Part shown: positions 36,823 through 45,030 of the stretch, one piece after another
How positions within the stretch are numbered: the first letter of the stretch is position 1
How the letters are laid out: every line of letters starts with the position of its first letter
Assembly: GCA_900542125.1 (NCBI GenBank)
Contig: UQMO01000002.1
Location: forward strand, 1 to 64,000
Direction of reading: 5' to 3'
Length of the DNA stretch: 64,000 nt
From: an uncultured Collinsella sp.
GTDB taxonomy: Bacteria > Actinomycetota > Coriobacteriia > Coriobacteriales > Coriobacteriaceae
Program-made: the position numbers and the translations under genes
Notes under the pieces: model-generated
Told to the model about the DNA's origin: nothing
The model's database searches: none
Seen by the model: the letters and a program-made list of their open reading frames with translations, nothing else

Positions 36823-38253
36823 ATGACGAACAAAGAGCTGGCTCAAAAGCTGCTGGACCTTTTGGGCGGTAAAGACAACGTGCTCGCAAACGCGGCGTGC
36901 ATGACGCGCCTGCGCGTGACCGTCAAAGACACGGGCAACGTCGACACGGAGGGTATTAAGGCGCTCGACGGCGTGATGGGCCTGGTCGAGGACGACACGA
37001 TGCAGATCGTGCTGGGTCCGGGCAAGGTGAATAAGGTGCTCGAGGAGTTCTCCAAGCTCACCGGCCTTGCGAAAGGCGTTGCCGACGAGAGCGTGGTTGA
37101 CGCTGCGGCCACAAACAAGGCCGCGCAGAAAGCCAAGTACGAGTCCAAGCCGGTTCAGGCCTTCCTCAAGAAGATTTCCAATGTCTTCGTCGCCCTGCTT
37201 CCCGGCATCATTGCGGCTGGCCTCATCAACGGTATCTGCAACGTCATTAACGTCTCGACGGCAGGCGCGCTTGCAGGCGAGTGGTGGTACCAGGGCATTC
37301 GTTCCATGGGCTGGGCCCTGTTCGCCTATCTGCCCATCTTGGTGGGTTATAACGCGGCACGTGAGTTTGGTGGCTCCGCTGCGCTGGGCGGCATCGCCGG
37401 CATGATGTGCATCGCCAACAGTGCCATGCCCCTGCTTGCGCCTGGCGCGGCTGATCCTGCCACTGCCATTCTGCTGCCGCTCACCAATGCGCAGTACAAC
37501 CCCGCAGCGGGCGGCATGATCGCGGCTCTCATCGCTGGCGCATTTTTTGCCTGGATGGAGCGTCAGATTCGCAAGGTTATGCCCAACGCACTCGACACGT
37601 TCTTGTCCCCGCTGCTGGTGCTCATCATCGGCGCCTTTGCTCTGATGCTCGTCATCCAGCCGGTTGGTGCATGGCTGACGACTGCCATCTTTAGCGTTTT
37701 GACCTTTATCTTCGAGAAGCTGGGCGTCCTGGGCGGCTATATCCTGTCGGCAGGCTTCTTGCCGCTGGTTTCCGTCGGCCTGCATCAGGCGCTCACGCCG
37801 ATCCACGCTATGCTCAACGATCCCGACGGCGCTACCAAGGGTATCAATTACCTGCTTCCCATCCTTATGATGGCTGGCGGCGGCCAGGTCGGTGCCGGTT
37901 TGGCGCTGTACTTTAAGACCAAGAACGCCAAGCTCAAGAAGTACGTCGCAGAGTCCATTCCCGTTGGAATCCTGGGTGTGGGCGAGCCTCTGATGTATGC
38001 TGTTACGCTGCCGCTCGTTCGTCCGTTTGTGACGGCCTGCCTGGGTGCCGGATTTGGCGGCGCGCTCGCGGCGCTGCTTCACATCGGCACGGTTTCTCAG
38101 GGCGTTTCCGGTCTGTTTGGCCTGCTGATCGTCGTTCCTGGCCAGCAACTCGGCTACGTTGCCGCTATGCTGCTTGCCTATGCCGCCGGCTTTGTCCTGA
38201 CGTGGTTCTTCGGTGTCGACGAGCAGAAGATCAACGAGTTCTTTGGCGAGTAG
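36823..38253 (+). CDS. murP: PTS EIIBC, probably N-acetylmuramic acid specific
   Basis: Phosphotransferase system permease (476 aa) that imports and phosphorylates a sugar. The EIIB domain (residues 1-85) has the phosphorylated cysteine in NAACMTRLRVTVKD (Cys27). The EIIC domain (about 110-476, around ten hydrophobic segments) includes GGIAGMMCIANSAMP and GILGVGEPLMYAVTLPL. The EIIC belongs to the glucose/sucrose-type superfamily. Assignment to MurNAc rests on the flanking murQ, mupG and murR. An EIIA domain is absent and must be supplied in trans, as for known MurP. Confidence 0.93.
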   Translation: MTNKELAQKLLDLLGGKDNVLANAACMTRLRVTVKDTGNVDTEGIKALDGVMGLVEDDTMQIVLGPGKVNKVLEEFSKLTGLAKGVADESVVDAAATNKAAQKAKYESKPVQAFLKKISNVFVALLPGIIAAGLINGICNVINVSTAGALAGEWWYQGIRSMGWALFAYLPILVGYNAAREFGGSAALGGIAGMMCIANSAMPLLAPGAADPATAILLPLTNAQYNPAAGGMIAALIAGAFFAWMERQIRKVMPNALDTFLSPLLVLIIGAFALMLVIQPVGAWLTTAIFSVLTFIFEKLGVLGGYILSAGFLPLVSVGLHQALTPIHAMLNDPDGATKGINYLLPILMMAGGGQVGAGLALYFKTKNAKLKKYVAESIPVGILGVGEPLMYAVTLPLVRPFVTACLGAGFGGALAALLHIGTVSQGVSGLFGLLIVVPGQQLGYVAAMLLAYAAGFVLTWFFGVDEQKINEFFGE

Positions 38254-38320
38254 TTTGATATCGCGAGCCGTGTTGCTCAGGGCTCGCGGAGCGCGGCAGA
38301 TTTCTTGATGATATGGTTGT

Positions 38321-38356
38321 GCCGGCGGGGCTAACTGCTCCGCCGGCCTTTTTTAA
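38321..38356 (+). terminator. terminator between murP and mupG
   Basis: GCCGGCGG / CCGCCGGC with loop GGCTAACTGCT, followed by a run of six T. The Shine-Dalgarno of mupG begins right after it, so it may reduce rather than abolish read-through. Confidence 0.8.
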
Positions 38357-38370
38357 AGGAGCGTTGAAGC

Positions 38371-39423
38371 GTGAAAACGGGTATTTCGATTTATCTTTCC
38401 AGCCCTCTGCAGGATATTGAGCGGACGATTGAGCGCGGTGCCGCGGCGGGTGCGCGCTATGCGTTCACCTCGCTGCATATTCCCGAGGATGGGGGAGCGG
38501 CGTATGCAGATAAAGTCCGTCATGTTCTGTCGCTGCTTTCCGCCCGCGGCATTGCGCTCATTGCCGATGTGGGGCCTCGCACGTGCGATTTGCTCGGGCT
38601 TGAGCGCATCGAGGACCTGCGCGATCTGGGGTTGGAATACCTTCGTTTGGACTATGGCTTTAGCGCCCAGCGGGTCGCGGAGCTGTCCGGTGTATTTCGC
38701 ATTGTGGTCAATGCATCGACGGTGAGTTCTGATGAAATCGCATCATGGCGTGAGGCCGGTGCCGATGTGACTCGTTTTGCCGCCTGCCACAATTTTTACG
38801 CCAAGCCTTATACCGGTTTAGCTCTGGAGGACATTGCTCGGGTGAATCTTCGTCTTGCGGCGCTTGGATTCGAAATCATGGCTTTTGTGCCGGGTGATGC
38901 TAACGTTCGCGGGCCGGTATTCGAGGGACTGCCGACGGTCGAGGCGCAGCGCGGTCGCGCGTCAAAGGTTGCCCTCAACATGCTTGAGCTTGCACATGGC
39001 GCCGATTGCGACATTGTGTTAGTCGGCGACCCCGATCTTTCCGATGCGGGCTGGGCGCAGTTTGCTCAAGTTTCCGCCGGATACGTGGACTTGCAATGCG
39101 AGCTTGAGCCCGGTTATGCCTATGTACGTGGGCAGATTCATCACGACCGGCCCGATTCGAGCACCCTCATCTTTAGGTCTCAGGAGTCGCGTACGACGCT
39201 TAACCCGGATTCCGTGCCGACGGATGCCGGTGCCGGCCTGTTTCGAAAGGCGGGGTCGATCGCTGTGAGCAATAGCGGCTATGGGCGCTACGAAGGCGAG
39301 CTTGAGATTGCGCGGGTCGATCTTCCCGGTGACGAGCGCATGAACGTTGCGGGTCATATCACGCCCGAGGCAATGGAGCTGCTGCCGTTCATCAAACGCG
39401 GATTCGGGGTACGGTTCGTTTAG
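38371..39423 (+). CDS. mupG: DUF871 protein, MupG-like 6-phospho-N-acetylmuramidase
   Basis: Protein of 350 residues with a TIM-barrel N-terminal part (GISIYLSSPLQDIERTIERG, LHIPEDGG) and a C-terminal cyclophilin-like domain, the DUF871 layout. MupG of Staphylococcus aureus, the characterised member, hydrolyses MurNAc-6-phosphate-GlcNAc imported by MurP. The cluster here (murR, murQ, murP, mupG) contains the same four functions. GTG start with AAAGGAG upstream. A terminator hairpin separates it from murP, suggesting lower or separately controlled expression. Confidence 0.9.
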   Translation: MKTGISIYLSSPLQDIERTIERGAAAGARYAFTSLHIPEDGGAAYADKVRHVLSLLSARGIALIADVGPRTCDLLGLERIEDLRDLGLEYLRLDYGFSAQRVAELSGVFRIVVNASTVSSDEIASWREAGADVTRFAACHNFYAKPYTGLALEDIARVNLRLAALGFEIMAFVPGDANVRGPVFEGLPTVEAQRGRASKVALNMLELAHGADCDIVLVGDPDLSDAGWAQFAQVSAGYVDLQCELEPGYAYVRGQIHHDRPDSSTLIFRSQESRTTLNPDSVPTDAGAGLFRKAGSIAVSNSGYGRYEGELEIARVDLPGDERMNVAGHITPEAMELLPFIKRGFGVRFV

Positions 39424-39515
39424 TGTGTGACCTGTGGGCTACAATTGGCCCATCATGCGAAGGCGCCTCGTGTGGCGTGTGCCTGCGTTGGCCGATCTAT
39501 ATTCGGAGGATTCCC

Positions 39516-39875
39516 ATGACCGTACTGTTTGTTGAATATCCCAAGTGCTCGACCTGTAAGAAGGCCAAGACATGGCTGGACGAACATGGGGTAGAGTATA
39601 TCGATCGCGATATCGTTTTGGACAATCCCACGGCTGATGAGCTTGCGACCTGGATTGCTCGTTCGGGGCTGCCGGTGCGGCGCTTCTTTAATTCGTCGGG
39701 CATGAAATATCGAGAGCTGGGCCTGAAGGCGCGTCTGGATGCGGGTATGACGGATCAGGAGTGCTACGAGCTGCTGGCGACCGACGGCATGCTGGTCAAG
39801 CGTCCGCTGCTGGTGGGCGACGACTTTGCGATTCCTGGGTTTAAGGAAGCGGCCTGGACCGAGGTGCTGCTGTAG
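39516..39875 (+). CDS. Spx/ArsC-family thioredoxin-fold protein
   Basis: A 119-residue protein of the ArsC/Spx/YffB family. It begins VLFVEYPKCSTCKKAKTWLD with a C-x-x-C at residues 10-13, then YIDRDIVLDNPTADELATWI and the family's RRFFNSSGMKYRELGL and VKRPLLVGDDFAIPGFKE. Such proteins act as glutathione- or thioredoxin-linked reductases or, in the Spx branch, as RNA polymerase-binding regulators. The second Cys and the short length fit the YffB/MgsR-like group; which role applies cannot be told. ATG 39516 has CGGAGGA at good spacing. Confidence 0.88.
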   Translation: MTVLFVEYPKCSTCKKAKTWLDEHGVEYIDRDIVLDNPTADELATWIARSGLPVRRFFNSSGMKYRELGLKARLDAGMTDQECYELLATDGMLVKRPLLVGDDFAIPGFKEAAWTEVLL

Positions 39876-39881
39876 TGGCTG

Positions 39882-40052
39882 CGGAAAGTGCGTCCCGTTT
39901 TGAGCTCGGATTCCGGGACGCAGTTTCCGGTTGAAGGGGCTAGCGGAAACCGTATCCCAGTTTGAGCGCGAAATCTGGGATACGGTTTCCGTTTGGGGCC
40001 TCTAGGGGAAAGCGCGTCCCGTTCTGGACGTAAATTCCGGGATGAGCTTTCC
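39882..40052. repeat. three tandem related hairpins
   Basis: Unit A 39882-39928 (GGAAAGTGCGTCCCG ... CGGGACGCAGTTTCC), unit B 39944-39991 (CGGAAACCGTATCCCAG ... CTGGGATACGGTTTCCG) and unit C 40007-40052 (GGAAAGCGCGTCCCG ... CGGGATGAGCTTTCC). Each is 46-48 bp with a central TTTGAGC- or TTCTGGAC-like loop. Unit B differs from A and C in both arms yet keeps its pairing. They follow the Spx-like gene and end 43 bases from the stop of the convergent 136-residue gene. Confidence 0.85.
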
Positions 40053-40095
40053 GGTTGGCGGGCATGCGCACTATCCCGGCTGGCGGGCATATGCG

Positions 40096-40506
40096 CTAAT
40101 CCTCAAGCTGTGCCCATTCGTGCGGATCGTAGACCTTTACGTGCTTGTTGGGCTTGCCGCTCCAGTACTCCTCGTCCATAAAGGGCAGATATGCCTGAAC
40201 GCCGGGGCAGATAAAGGGAATCCGCTGCTGTTGCAGTCGCTCGCGCTGGCGCTGCTCCAGGTGCGCCTCGGATATGACGGTCGGCATACCGGACAGCTCG
40301 ACGAGGCTTGCCTGGATTCGCTTAAGGTCGGGGAGTCCCGCGTGCCATGACACCCGCATGATCAAAAAGGATGCACGGCGGTATTTTGCCTGCATCACCG
40401 TGATGGCGGGGCGCAGTGTGGGATGGATTTTGTCCCGTTCGGGCCAAAGGTCAGCAGTGATCTCGAGGCCCAGGGTCTCCCATAGGTAATCAAGCTCTTC
40501 GTCCAT
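40096..40506 (-). CDS. conserved hypothetical protein (136 aa)
   Basis: A cytoplasmic protein of 136 residues with no membrane segment and no catalytic motif that I recognise. It has a middle ELSGMPTVISEAHLEQRQRE and then LQQQRIPFICPGVQAYLPFM, a pattern also seen in uncharacterised proteins linked to HTH regulators. GAGGCG precedes the ATG. Its 3' end faces three tandem palindromes, making it the third gene of unknown function in the window that sits beside a local palindrome group. No function is proposed. Confidence 0.7.
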   Translation of the reverse strand: MDEELDYLWETLGLEITADLWPERDKIHPTLRPAITVMQAKYRRASFLIMRVSWHAGLPDLKRIQASLVELSGMPTVISEAHLEQRQRERLQQQRIPFICPGVQAYLPFMDEEYWSGKPNKHVKVYDPHEWAQLED

Positions 40507-40709
40507 GGCGCCTCGATATCTACGTGATCATTGATACTTCGATTGTGTTGCCTGGTGCTATCGTTTTCACGGTAGAATCTGCCAACGGTTGGCGGCTACC
40601 GCTCGCGGCGTTTTGCCCTTCGTGTACAGCGGTTGGCTTCACAGGTCCTTCACGGGTTGGACTAAATTAGGCCAATTTGACTGAATTTCAAAAAAGTCAA
40701 AATTGGGGC
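40507..40709. other. intergenic region upstream of the tRNA genes
   Basis: No gene seen. It contains the short palindrome GCCAACGGTTGGC near 40580 and an AT-rich stretch (AATTTGACTGAATTTCAAAA) just before the tRNA promoter. Confidence 0.5.
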
Positions 40710-40738
40710 TTGCGTCACGGCGAGACTTCCCGTATATT
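40710..40738 (+). promoter_or_regulatory. promoter of the tRNA-Gln/tRNA-Glu unit
   Basis: TTGCGT (40710-40715), a 17-bp spacer, and TATATT (40733-40738), about 45 bases before tRNA-Gln. Confidence 0.65.
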
Positions 40739-40782
40739 TCTTTCTTGCGCAAAGGCACAGCCGAGCGCAGCGATGCAGTCAT

Positions 40783-40856
40783 TGGGATGTCGTCTAATGG
40801 CAGGACAGCGGATTCTGGTTCCGTCAATGGGGGTTCGACTCCCTCCATCCCAGCCA
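40783..40856 (+). tRNA. tRNA-Gln (anticodon CTG)
   Basis: Acceptor TGGGATG pairs with CATCCCA. The anticodon stem is GCGGA / TCCGT around loop TTCTGGT with anticodon CTG. The T-arm contains GGTTCGACTCC, and CCA is encoded. The unusual U1-A72 acceptor pair is typical of tRNA-Gln. Confidence 0.95.
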
Positions 40857-40873
40857 TTGCATTTGCTACATAT

Positions 40874-40950
40874 GGCCCGTTCGTCTAGCGGTTTAGGACG
40901 CCGCCCTCTCAAGGCGGAGATCACCAGTTCGAATCTGGTACGGGCTACCA
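40874..40950 (+). tRNA. tRNA-Glu (anticodon CTC)
   Basis: Acceptor GGCCCGT pairs with ACGGGCT (one G-U). The anticodon stem is CCGCC / GGCGG around CTCTCAA with anticodon CTC. The T-loop is GTTCGAATC, and CCA is encoded. It lies 17 bases after tRNA-Gln in the same transcription unit. Confidence 0.95.
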
Positions 40951-40960
40951 AAATTGAACG

Positions 40961-40988
40961 CCCGGGCCTCGTAAGAGACCCGGGTTTT
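40961..40988 (+). terminator. terminator of the tRNA unit
   Basis: CCCGGGCCTC / GAGACCCGGG stem with GTAA loop, followed by TTTTG. Confidence 0.8.
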
Positions 40989-41044
40989 GTGTATTGACCG
41001 TATATACGGCGCCTGCCGTGTTTCGCTCAGATCGAGGAGTAGCC

Positions 41045-41962
41045 ATGGATCTGCCCATCAGCTTGCAAGACATCACGTATGCCGAGAACTATCTGGCGCA
41101 GGGCGACCTGGCTACGGCGACGCCGCTGCTGGAGCGCCTGGTGGAGCTCGCCGAGGAGTATATCGACGCCGAGTGCAAGACGGAGGAGAAGCGCCAATAC
41201 TTTAGCTTCGATAGCAAGTTTGAGCGCTTGGCCTATCGCCGCGTGGAGAAGGATCCGCGCGAGCTCGTGCAGGTCGAGGTGCCGTTTGACCGCCTGTACT
41301 CTGATATGGCGTTTGCCTACATTCGCCAGCAGGATTATGTGAGCGCTCGTAATGCCCTGATGCAGGCTGTGCGTTGGGACCCCATGAACTGCAACTATCG
41401 CTTGGATTTGGCCGAGCTGTTCCGCGCTCTCGAGGACAAGCAGGAATGGGCATCGCTCTCGTTCTCGGTGCTGGAGCGTGCAAGCGATGGCAAGTGCGCC
41501 GCCCGCGCTTACGCCAATCTAGGTCAGTACTTCTTGGAGCCCGAGACCGAGAACGTTTCGGCTGCCGTGGGCTGCGCGCGTCTGGCACTGCGCCTGGCGC
41601 CCAACGATGCGCATACGACGCGCCTGCTCAACACGATTCATACCACCTATCCGGATGCCGCGGACGAGAGCGACGACCATGTGATGGGTGAGCTGTCCCT
41701 GCAGGGCGTGCCGACCTCGCCTTCGGCCGAGATTGCGATCTGCCTGATTATGTGCGCGACCGACGCCGCAAACGACGGCGACAAGCGTGAGGCGACGCGT
41801 TTGACGGTCCGCGCCCGAGACTTGGTGGGCGAGGAGGCCTGCGCGGCGATTATCAAGCTGGTGCGCGAGAGCGATGCCGAGCTCAACGCCGAGCGCAAGG
41901 CAAAGCGCGAGGCTGCGAGCAAGAACGCCGGCGGTGCCGAGGAGGCCGGCGATGCCCAGTAA
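41045..41962 (+). CDS. TPR-like repeat protein
   Basis: A 305-residue all-helical protein with tetratricopeptide-like repeats. Examples are ITYAENYLAQGDLATATPLL (residues 9-28), the YSDMAFAYIRQQDYVSARNA segment, YRLDLAELFRALEDKQEWA, and ARAYANLGQYFLE. It ends in a charged tail (ERKAKREAASKNAGG). TPR proteins are scaffolds; no partner can be named. The ATG at 41045 has GAGGAG upstream; longer in-frame readings begin inside the tRNA terminator. Its end overlaps the smpB start by 11 bases, so the two are translationally coupled. Confidence 0.85.
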   Translation: MDLPISLQDITYAENYLAQGDLATATPLLERLVELAEEYIDAECKTEEKRQYFSFDSKFERLAYRRVEKDPRELVQVEVPFDRLYSDMAFAYIRQQDYVSARNALMQAVRWDPMNCNYRLDLAELFRALEDKQEWASLSFSVLERASDGKCAARAYANLGQYFLEPETENVSAAVGCARLALRLAPNDAHTTRLLNTIHTTYPDAADESDDHVMGELSLQGVPTSPSAEIAICLIMCATDAANDGDKREATRLTVRARDLVGEEACAAIIKLVRESDAELNAERKAKREAASKNAGGAEEAGDAQ

Positions 41963-42422
41963 GCGCGAGCGCAAGCTCATCTCCAAGAATCGCTCGGCAC
42001 ATCACGAGTACTTTATTGATGAGACCTTTGAGTGCGGCATTGAGCTGAGCGGCACCGAGGTCAAGTCGATTCGCGAGCGTGCTTGCCAGATCACTGACAC
42101 CTTTGCGTTGATCCGTGGCGGAGAGTGCTGGCTCGTGGGCCTGCATATCCACCCCTATAGCCATGGTGGCGTGTGGAATCGCGATCCCGACCGCCGTCGT
42201 CGTCTGCTGCTGCACCGCAAGGAGATCGATTTTCTCGACGGCAAACTGCGCAACCGCGGCTATGCGCTGGTGCCGCTGGAGCTCTACTTTAATACCGATG
42301 GCCGCGTAAAGCTGCTGCTTGGTCTGGGCCGCGGCAAGAAGCTCTACGACAAGCGCGAGGATATGGCCAAGCGCGATGTCCAGCGCGAGATCGACCGCGC
42401 CCTCAAAGAGCGCAACCGCTAG
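41952..42422 (+). CDS. smpB: SsrA-binding protein SmpB
   Basis: SmpB (156 aa) binds tmRNA and is required for rescue of stalled ribosomes by trans-translation. It shows KLISKNRSAHHEYFIDETFE, GIELSGTEVKSIRERACQIT, the VGLHIHPYSHG region and the C-terminal GLGRGKKLYDKREDMAKRDV helix. The ATG at 41952 lies inside the end of the TPR gene. The tmRNA gene (ssrA) is not seen in the following 200 bases. RNase R, which degrades tmRNA-tagged messages, is encoded earlier in the window. Confidence 0.97.
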   Translation: MPSKRERKLISKNRSAHHEYFIDETFECGIELSGTEVKSIRERACQITDTFALIRGGECWLVGLHIHPYSHGGVWNRDPDRRRRLLLHRKEIDFLDGKLRNRGYALVPLELYFNTDGRVKLLLGLGRGKKLYDKREDMAKRDVQREIDRALKERNR

Positions 42423-42440
42423 GCGCTCGACCTGCGGGGA

Positions 42441-42477
42441 CGGTGGGACAAAAACTACTGATATCTTTGTCCCGCCG
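42441..42477. repeat. hairpin after smpB
   Basis: TGGGACAAA / TTTGTCCC arms with flanking CGG / CCG, loop AACTACTGATATC. It could be a terminator or a small repeat. Confidence 0.5.
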
Positions 42478-42524
42478 CGACTACGACTGTCTCATCTTTC
42501 TTACTGTTCTGACACATATGTCTC

Positions 42525-42558
42525 AAAGGCGGCATCCGTTAGGGGTGCCGCCTTTTTT
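42525..42558 (+). terminator. terminator before the flavin reductase-like gene
   Basis: AAAGGCGGCA / TGCCGCCTTTTTT with loop TCCGTTAGGGG. Confidence 0.85.
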
Positions 42559-42609
42559 GTGGGTACATACATCCATGAGGTTCCAACCCGGGTTAGGGGA
42601 GTGATCGTT

Positions 42610-43113
42610 ATGGACAAAACTGCGTTCTTTACCATGCCGAGCGGTCTGTACGTGGTGAGCGCCGCGGCAGACGAGCTGCGCGCCGGCTGCGTTATCAACA
42701 CGGCGGTGCAAGTGACGTCCATGCCGCCGCGTATCTCGGTTGCCGTGAACAAGGACAACGTCACCTCGGGCGTCATCGCGTCGGCCAAGGCCTTCGCGCT
42801 GACCGTGATCGATCAGACGGCCGACATGCTCTATATCGGCAACTTTGGCTTCCGCACCAGCAGCGACTACGACAAGTTTGCCAAGTACGAGACCCGCGAG
42901 ACGGCTCTGGGCATGCCCTATGTGACCGAGCACGCGGCGGCGCTGTTTAGCTGCCGTTTGATCGACACTGTGGATGTGGGCACGCATCTACTGTTTATCG
43001 GCGAGGTCGAGGATGCCGAGCGCCTGAGCGACGAGACGCCGCTCACCTACGATTACTACCATAAGGTCCTGAAGGGCAAGACGCCTCCGAAGGCGTCCTC
43101 GTATCAAGGCTAG
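42610..43113 (+). CDS. flavin reductase-like domain protein
   Basis: FMN-binding flavin reductase-like protein (167 aa). It begins TAFFTMPSGLYVVSAAADEL, continues GCVINTAVQVTSMPPRISVA (the family's substrate/FMN-binding strand-loop) and VNKDNVTSGVIASAKAFALT, and ends GEVEDAERLSDETPLTYDYY. The rubredoxin gene starts 89 bases downstream. In Moorella-type high-molecular-weight rubredoxin (Hrb), the same two domains are fused, so here they may form a two-subunit electron carrier for an O2- or NO-reducing flavodiiron protein. ATG 42610 has GGGGAG upstream. The link to Hrb is inferred. Confidence 0.88.
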   Translation: MDKTAFFTMPSGLYVVSAAADELRAGCVINTAVQVTSMPPRISVAVNKDNVTSGVIASAKAFALTVIDQTADMLYIGNFGFRTSSDYDKFAKYETRETALGMPYVTEHAAALFSCRLIDTVDVGTHLLFIGEVEDAERLSDETPLTYDYYHKVLKGKTPPKASSYQG

Positions 43114-43130
43114 AAATGTTTTAAAAATAC

Positions 43131-43158
43131 TTGCATTATATTATTGAGAATCTATACT
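43131..43158 (+). promoter_or_regulatory. rubredoxin promoter
   Basis: TTGCAT (43131-43136), a 16-bp spacer, and TATACT (43153-43158), in an AT-rich stretch; the start codon follows 44 bases later. Confidence 0.7.
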
Positions 43159-43202
43159 ATTAGATGAAGTACATCACCAGTCGCGTTCGAGAGGAGAACA
43201 TC

Positions 43203-43346
43203 ATGGCTGAGGAGAAGAAGACGTATAAGTTCGTGTGCATCGTTTGTGGTTACGAGGTTGAGGTCGACACGCCCGAGCTGCCCGAGGATTACGTGTGCCC
43301 GGTGTGCGGCGTTGGTCCCGATCAGTTTGAGCTCGTCGAGGAGTAA
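43203..43346 (+). CDS. rubredoxin
   Basis: A 47-residue rubredoxin with an Fe(Cys)4 centre: [11 protein letters not shown] and [14 protein letters not shown] give the two C-x-x-C pairs. It is a one-electron carrier in the cytoplasm. The ATG at 43203 has GAGAGGAG upstream, and the in-frame ATG at 43164 has no ribosome site. Likely partners are the flavin reductase-like protein upstream and the reverse rubrerythrin near 4 kb. It has its own promoter and terminator. Confidence 0.95.
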   Translation: MAEEKKTYKFVCIVCGYEVEVDTPELPEDYVCPVCGVGPDQFELVEE

Positions 43347-43386
43347 CTCGCAGGCACACGGCTTGTAGCAACACATAGCTCTGTCC

Positions 43387-43424
43387 AAGGGTCCCGGCTG
43401 GATATTCCGGCCGGGACCCTTTTC
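43387..43424 (+). terminator. terminator of rubredoxin
   Basis: AAGGGTCCCGGC / GCCGGGACCCTT stem around TGGATATTCCG, followed by TTC. Confidence 0.85.
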
Positions 43425-43492
43425 CTCCGCCCCCAAGGGATCACGGTTGCTGTTGGCCGATCCTGTCTGTTGTGAGTCCGGCCGACCTTTTG

Positions 43493-43547
43493 TCTCAATC
43501 TGTAACATCTAACGGCTCGAAACGGGTCTTCCTGTTACAGATCGAGA
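43493..43547. repeat. 55-bp palindromic element, copy 1 of 11
   Basis: TCTCAATCTGTAAC ... GTTACAGATCGAGA. Located between the rubredoxin terminator and the mntH stop. Confidence 0.95.
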
Positions 43548-43570
43548 TGTTTGCCTGGGTAGGTGCCCCA

Positions 43571-44827
43571 TTACATCCCTGTCAACAACACGACATCTAG
43601 AATCGTCACGATGGCACCGATCCCTACAAGCAGCGCGTTGAGTGGGCGCGAGTTGGCGTATTTGCCCATGACGCGGGGTGAACTGGTGAGCCGTATGAGC
43701 ACAAAGACCGTAATCGGCAGCTGAAGCGACAACAGTGCCTGACTCCAGATGAGACCTTCAAAAGGATTTGGGACGACCAGGCACGCCGTCACTGCGCCGA
43801 CGAAACAGGCCGCCACCCCGATCGAGGAATGTCGGTCGTGTATGTCGTATTCCTCGTCGAACATGCCCGCGGTGATGGTGCCCGCCGCCATACCCGCCGT
43901 CACACTACTCGATAGTCCCGCGAACAGCAGCGCTACCGCAAAGATGGTCGAGCTCGCCGGGCCCAGAATGGGGGAGAGCGTGGCCGCTGCGACGGCGAGG
44001 TCGTCTACGACCATGCCGTGCGCAAAGAAGGTCGTTGCGGCCAGGATGACCATTGCCGAGTTGATTGCCCAGCCCACGCCCATCGAAAAGAGCGTGTCAA
44101 AGAGCTCGTAGCGCAGACGTTCTTCGATAACCTGCTCGCCTTGGCCTTCGAAGTGCATGGATTGGATGACCTCGGAGTGCAGAAAAAGGTTGTGTGGCAT
44201 AACGACCGCACCCAGGACACTCACGATAATCGCGGCAGAGCCAGTGGGCATACTAGGCGTGATCCAGCTTGCGGCGGCTTGCGGCCAGTCGACCTTGACT
44301 AGTGCAAGCTCGGCCAAAAACGAGAGTCCTACCACGCCTACGAAGGCGATGATCCAGCGTTCGGCATGCTTGTAGGAGTTCGTCATGAGCATCGCCATCG
44401 ATACTGCCGCCACGATGACGCAGCCCGCGCGCACGGGCAGCCCAAAGAGCATTTGAAGGGCAATCGCGCCGCCCAGGACTTCGGCCATGGCGGTGGCGAT
44501 GGTCGCGAGATAGGCGCTGGCGAGCACCGTACGCCCGACGAAGCGGGGGAGGTAACGTGTCGTGGCCTCGGCAAGGCAGGCGCCCGTGGCGATACCCAGG
44601 TGCGCCGCGTTGTGCTGCAGCACGATGAGCATAATCGTGGACAGCGTGACGATCCACAGCAGCGCGTAGCCAAACTGCGAGCCCGCGGCCATATTGGAGG
44701 CCCAGTTGCCCGGGTCGATAAAGCCGACGGTCACGAGCAGCCCGGGGCCGACATGCCGGGCGATATCCAGACCTCCGTGGCCTCCGGTGCGGTGCGAGCC
44801 AAAGTGTTGTTTGGGATGGTTGAGCAT
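43571..44827 (-). CDS. mntH: Nramp-family divalent metal (Mn2+/Fe2+) transporter
   Basis: Proton-coupled divalent metal importer of the Nramp family (418 aa, about 11 membrane helices). The metal-binding first helix has GFIDPGNWASNMAAGSQ, and the sixth-helix motif is VVMPHNLFLHSEV. The ATG at 44827 is chosen because GGAG lies 7 nt upstream; an in-frame ATG at 44863 would add MRRQTNGTQELT. Upstream lies GTTA-N8-TAAC, which might be a metalloregulator site. It is a single gene pointing away from gltB, with palindromic elements on both sides. Confidence 0.93.
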   Translation of the reverse strand: MLNHPKQHFGSHRTGGHGGLDIARHVGPGLLVTVGFIDPGNWASNMAAGSQFGYALLWIVTLSTIMLIVLQHNAAHLGIATGACLAEATTRYLPRFVGRTVLASAYLATIATAMAEVLGGAIALQMLFGLPVRAGCVIVAAVSMAMLMTNSYKHAERWIIAFVGVVGLSFLAELALVKVDWPQAAASWITPSMPTGSAAIIVSVLGAVVMPHNLFLHSEVIQSMHFEGQGEQVIEERLRYELFDTLFSMGVGWAINSAMVILAATTFFAHGMVVDDLAVAAATLSPILGPASSTIFAVALLFAGLSSSVTAGMAAGTITAGMFDEEYDIHDRHSSIGVAACFVGAVTACLVVPNPFEGLIWSQALLSLQLPITVFVLIRLTSSPRVMGKYANSRPLNALLVGIGAIVTILDVVLLTGM

Positions 44828-44887
44828 GGTGAGCTCCTGCGTGCCGTTTGTTTGACGCCGCAAAGGATACCCGTTTTAGGCCAAAAA

Positions 44888-44903
44888 GTTAACCATGACT
44901 AAC
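44888..44903. promoter_or_regulatory. inverted repeat upstream of mntH
   Basis: GTTA-ACCATGAC-TAAC, followed on the plus strand by AAAATTG. Imperfect evidence for a manganese or iron regulator site. Confidence 0.3.
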
Positions 44904-44950
44904 AAAATTGTTGTATTTGAATGGGATGGTGAAAGGGGGCTGCCGAAATG

Positions 44951-45005
44951 TCTCGATCTGTAACAACTAGGGATGGAAATTGGGCCTAGGTGTTACAGAT
45001 CGAGA
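44951..45005. repeat. 55-bp palindromic element, copy 2
   Basis: TCTCGATCTGTAAC ... GTTACAGATCGAGA, with a distinct middle (AACTAGGGATGGAAATTGGG). Confidence 0.95.
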
Positions 45006-45030
45006 CAAACCAAAACCGTCCCGCAGAAAA

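Noticed and set aside
42423..42600. tmRNA gene next to smpB
   Set aside because: No tRNA-like acceptor or tag reading frame found; only hairpins and a terminator are present.
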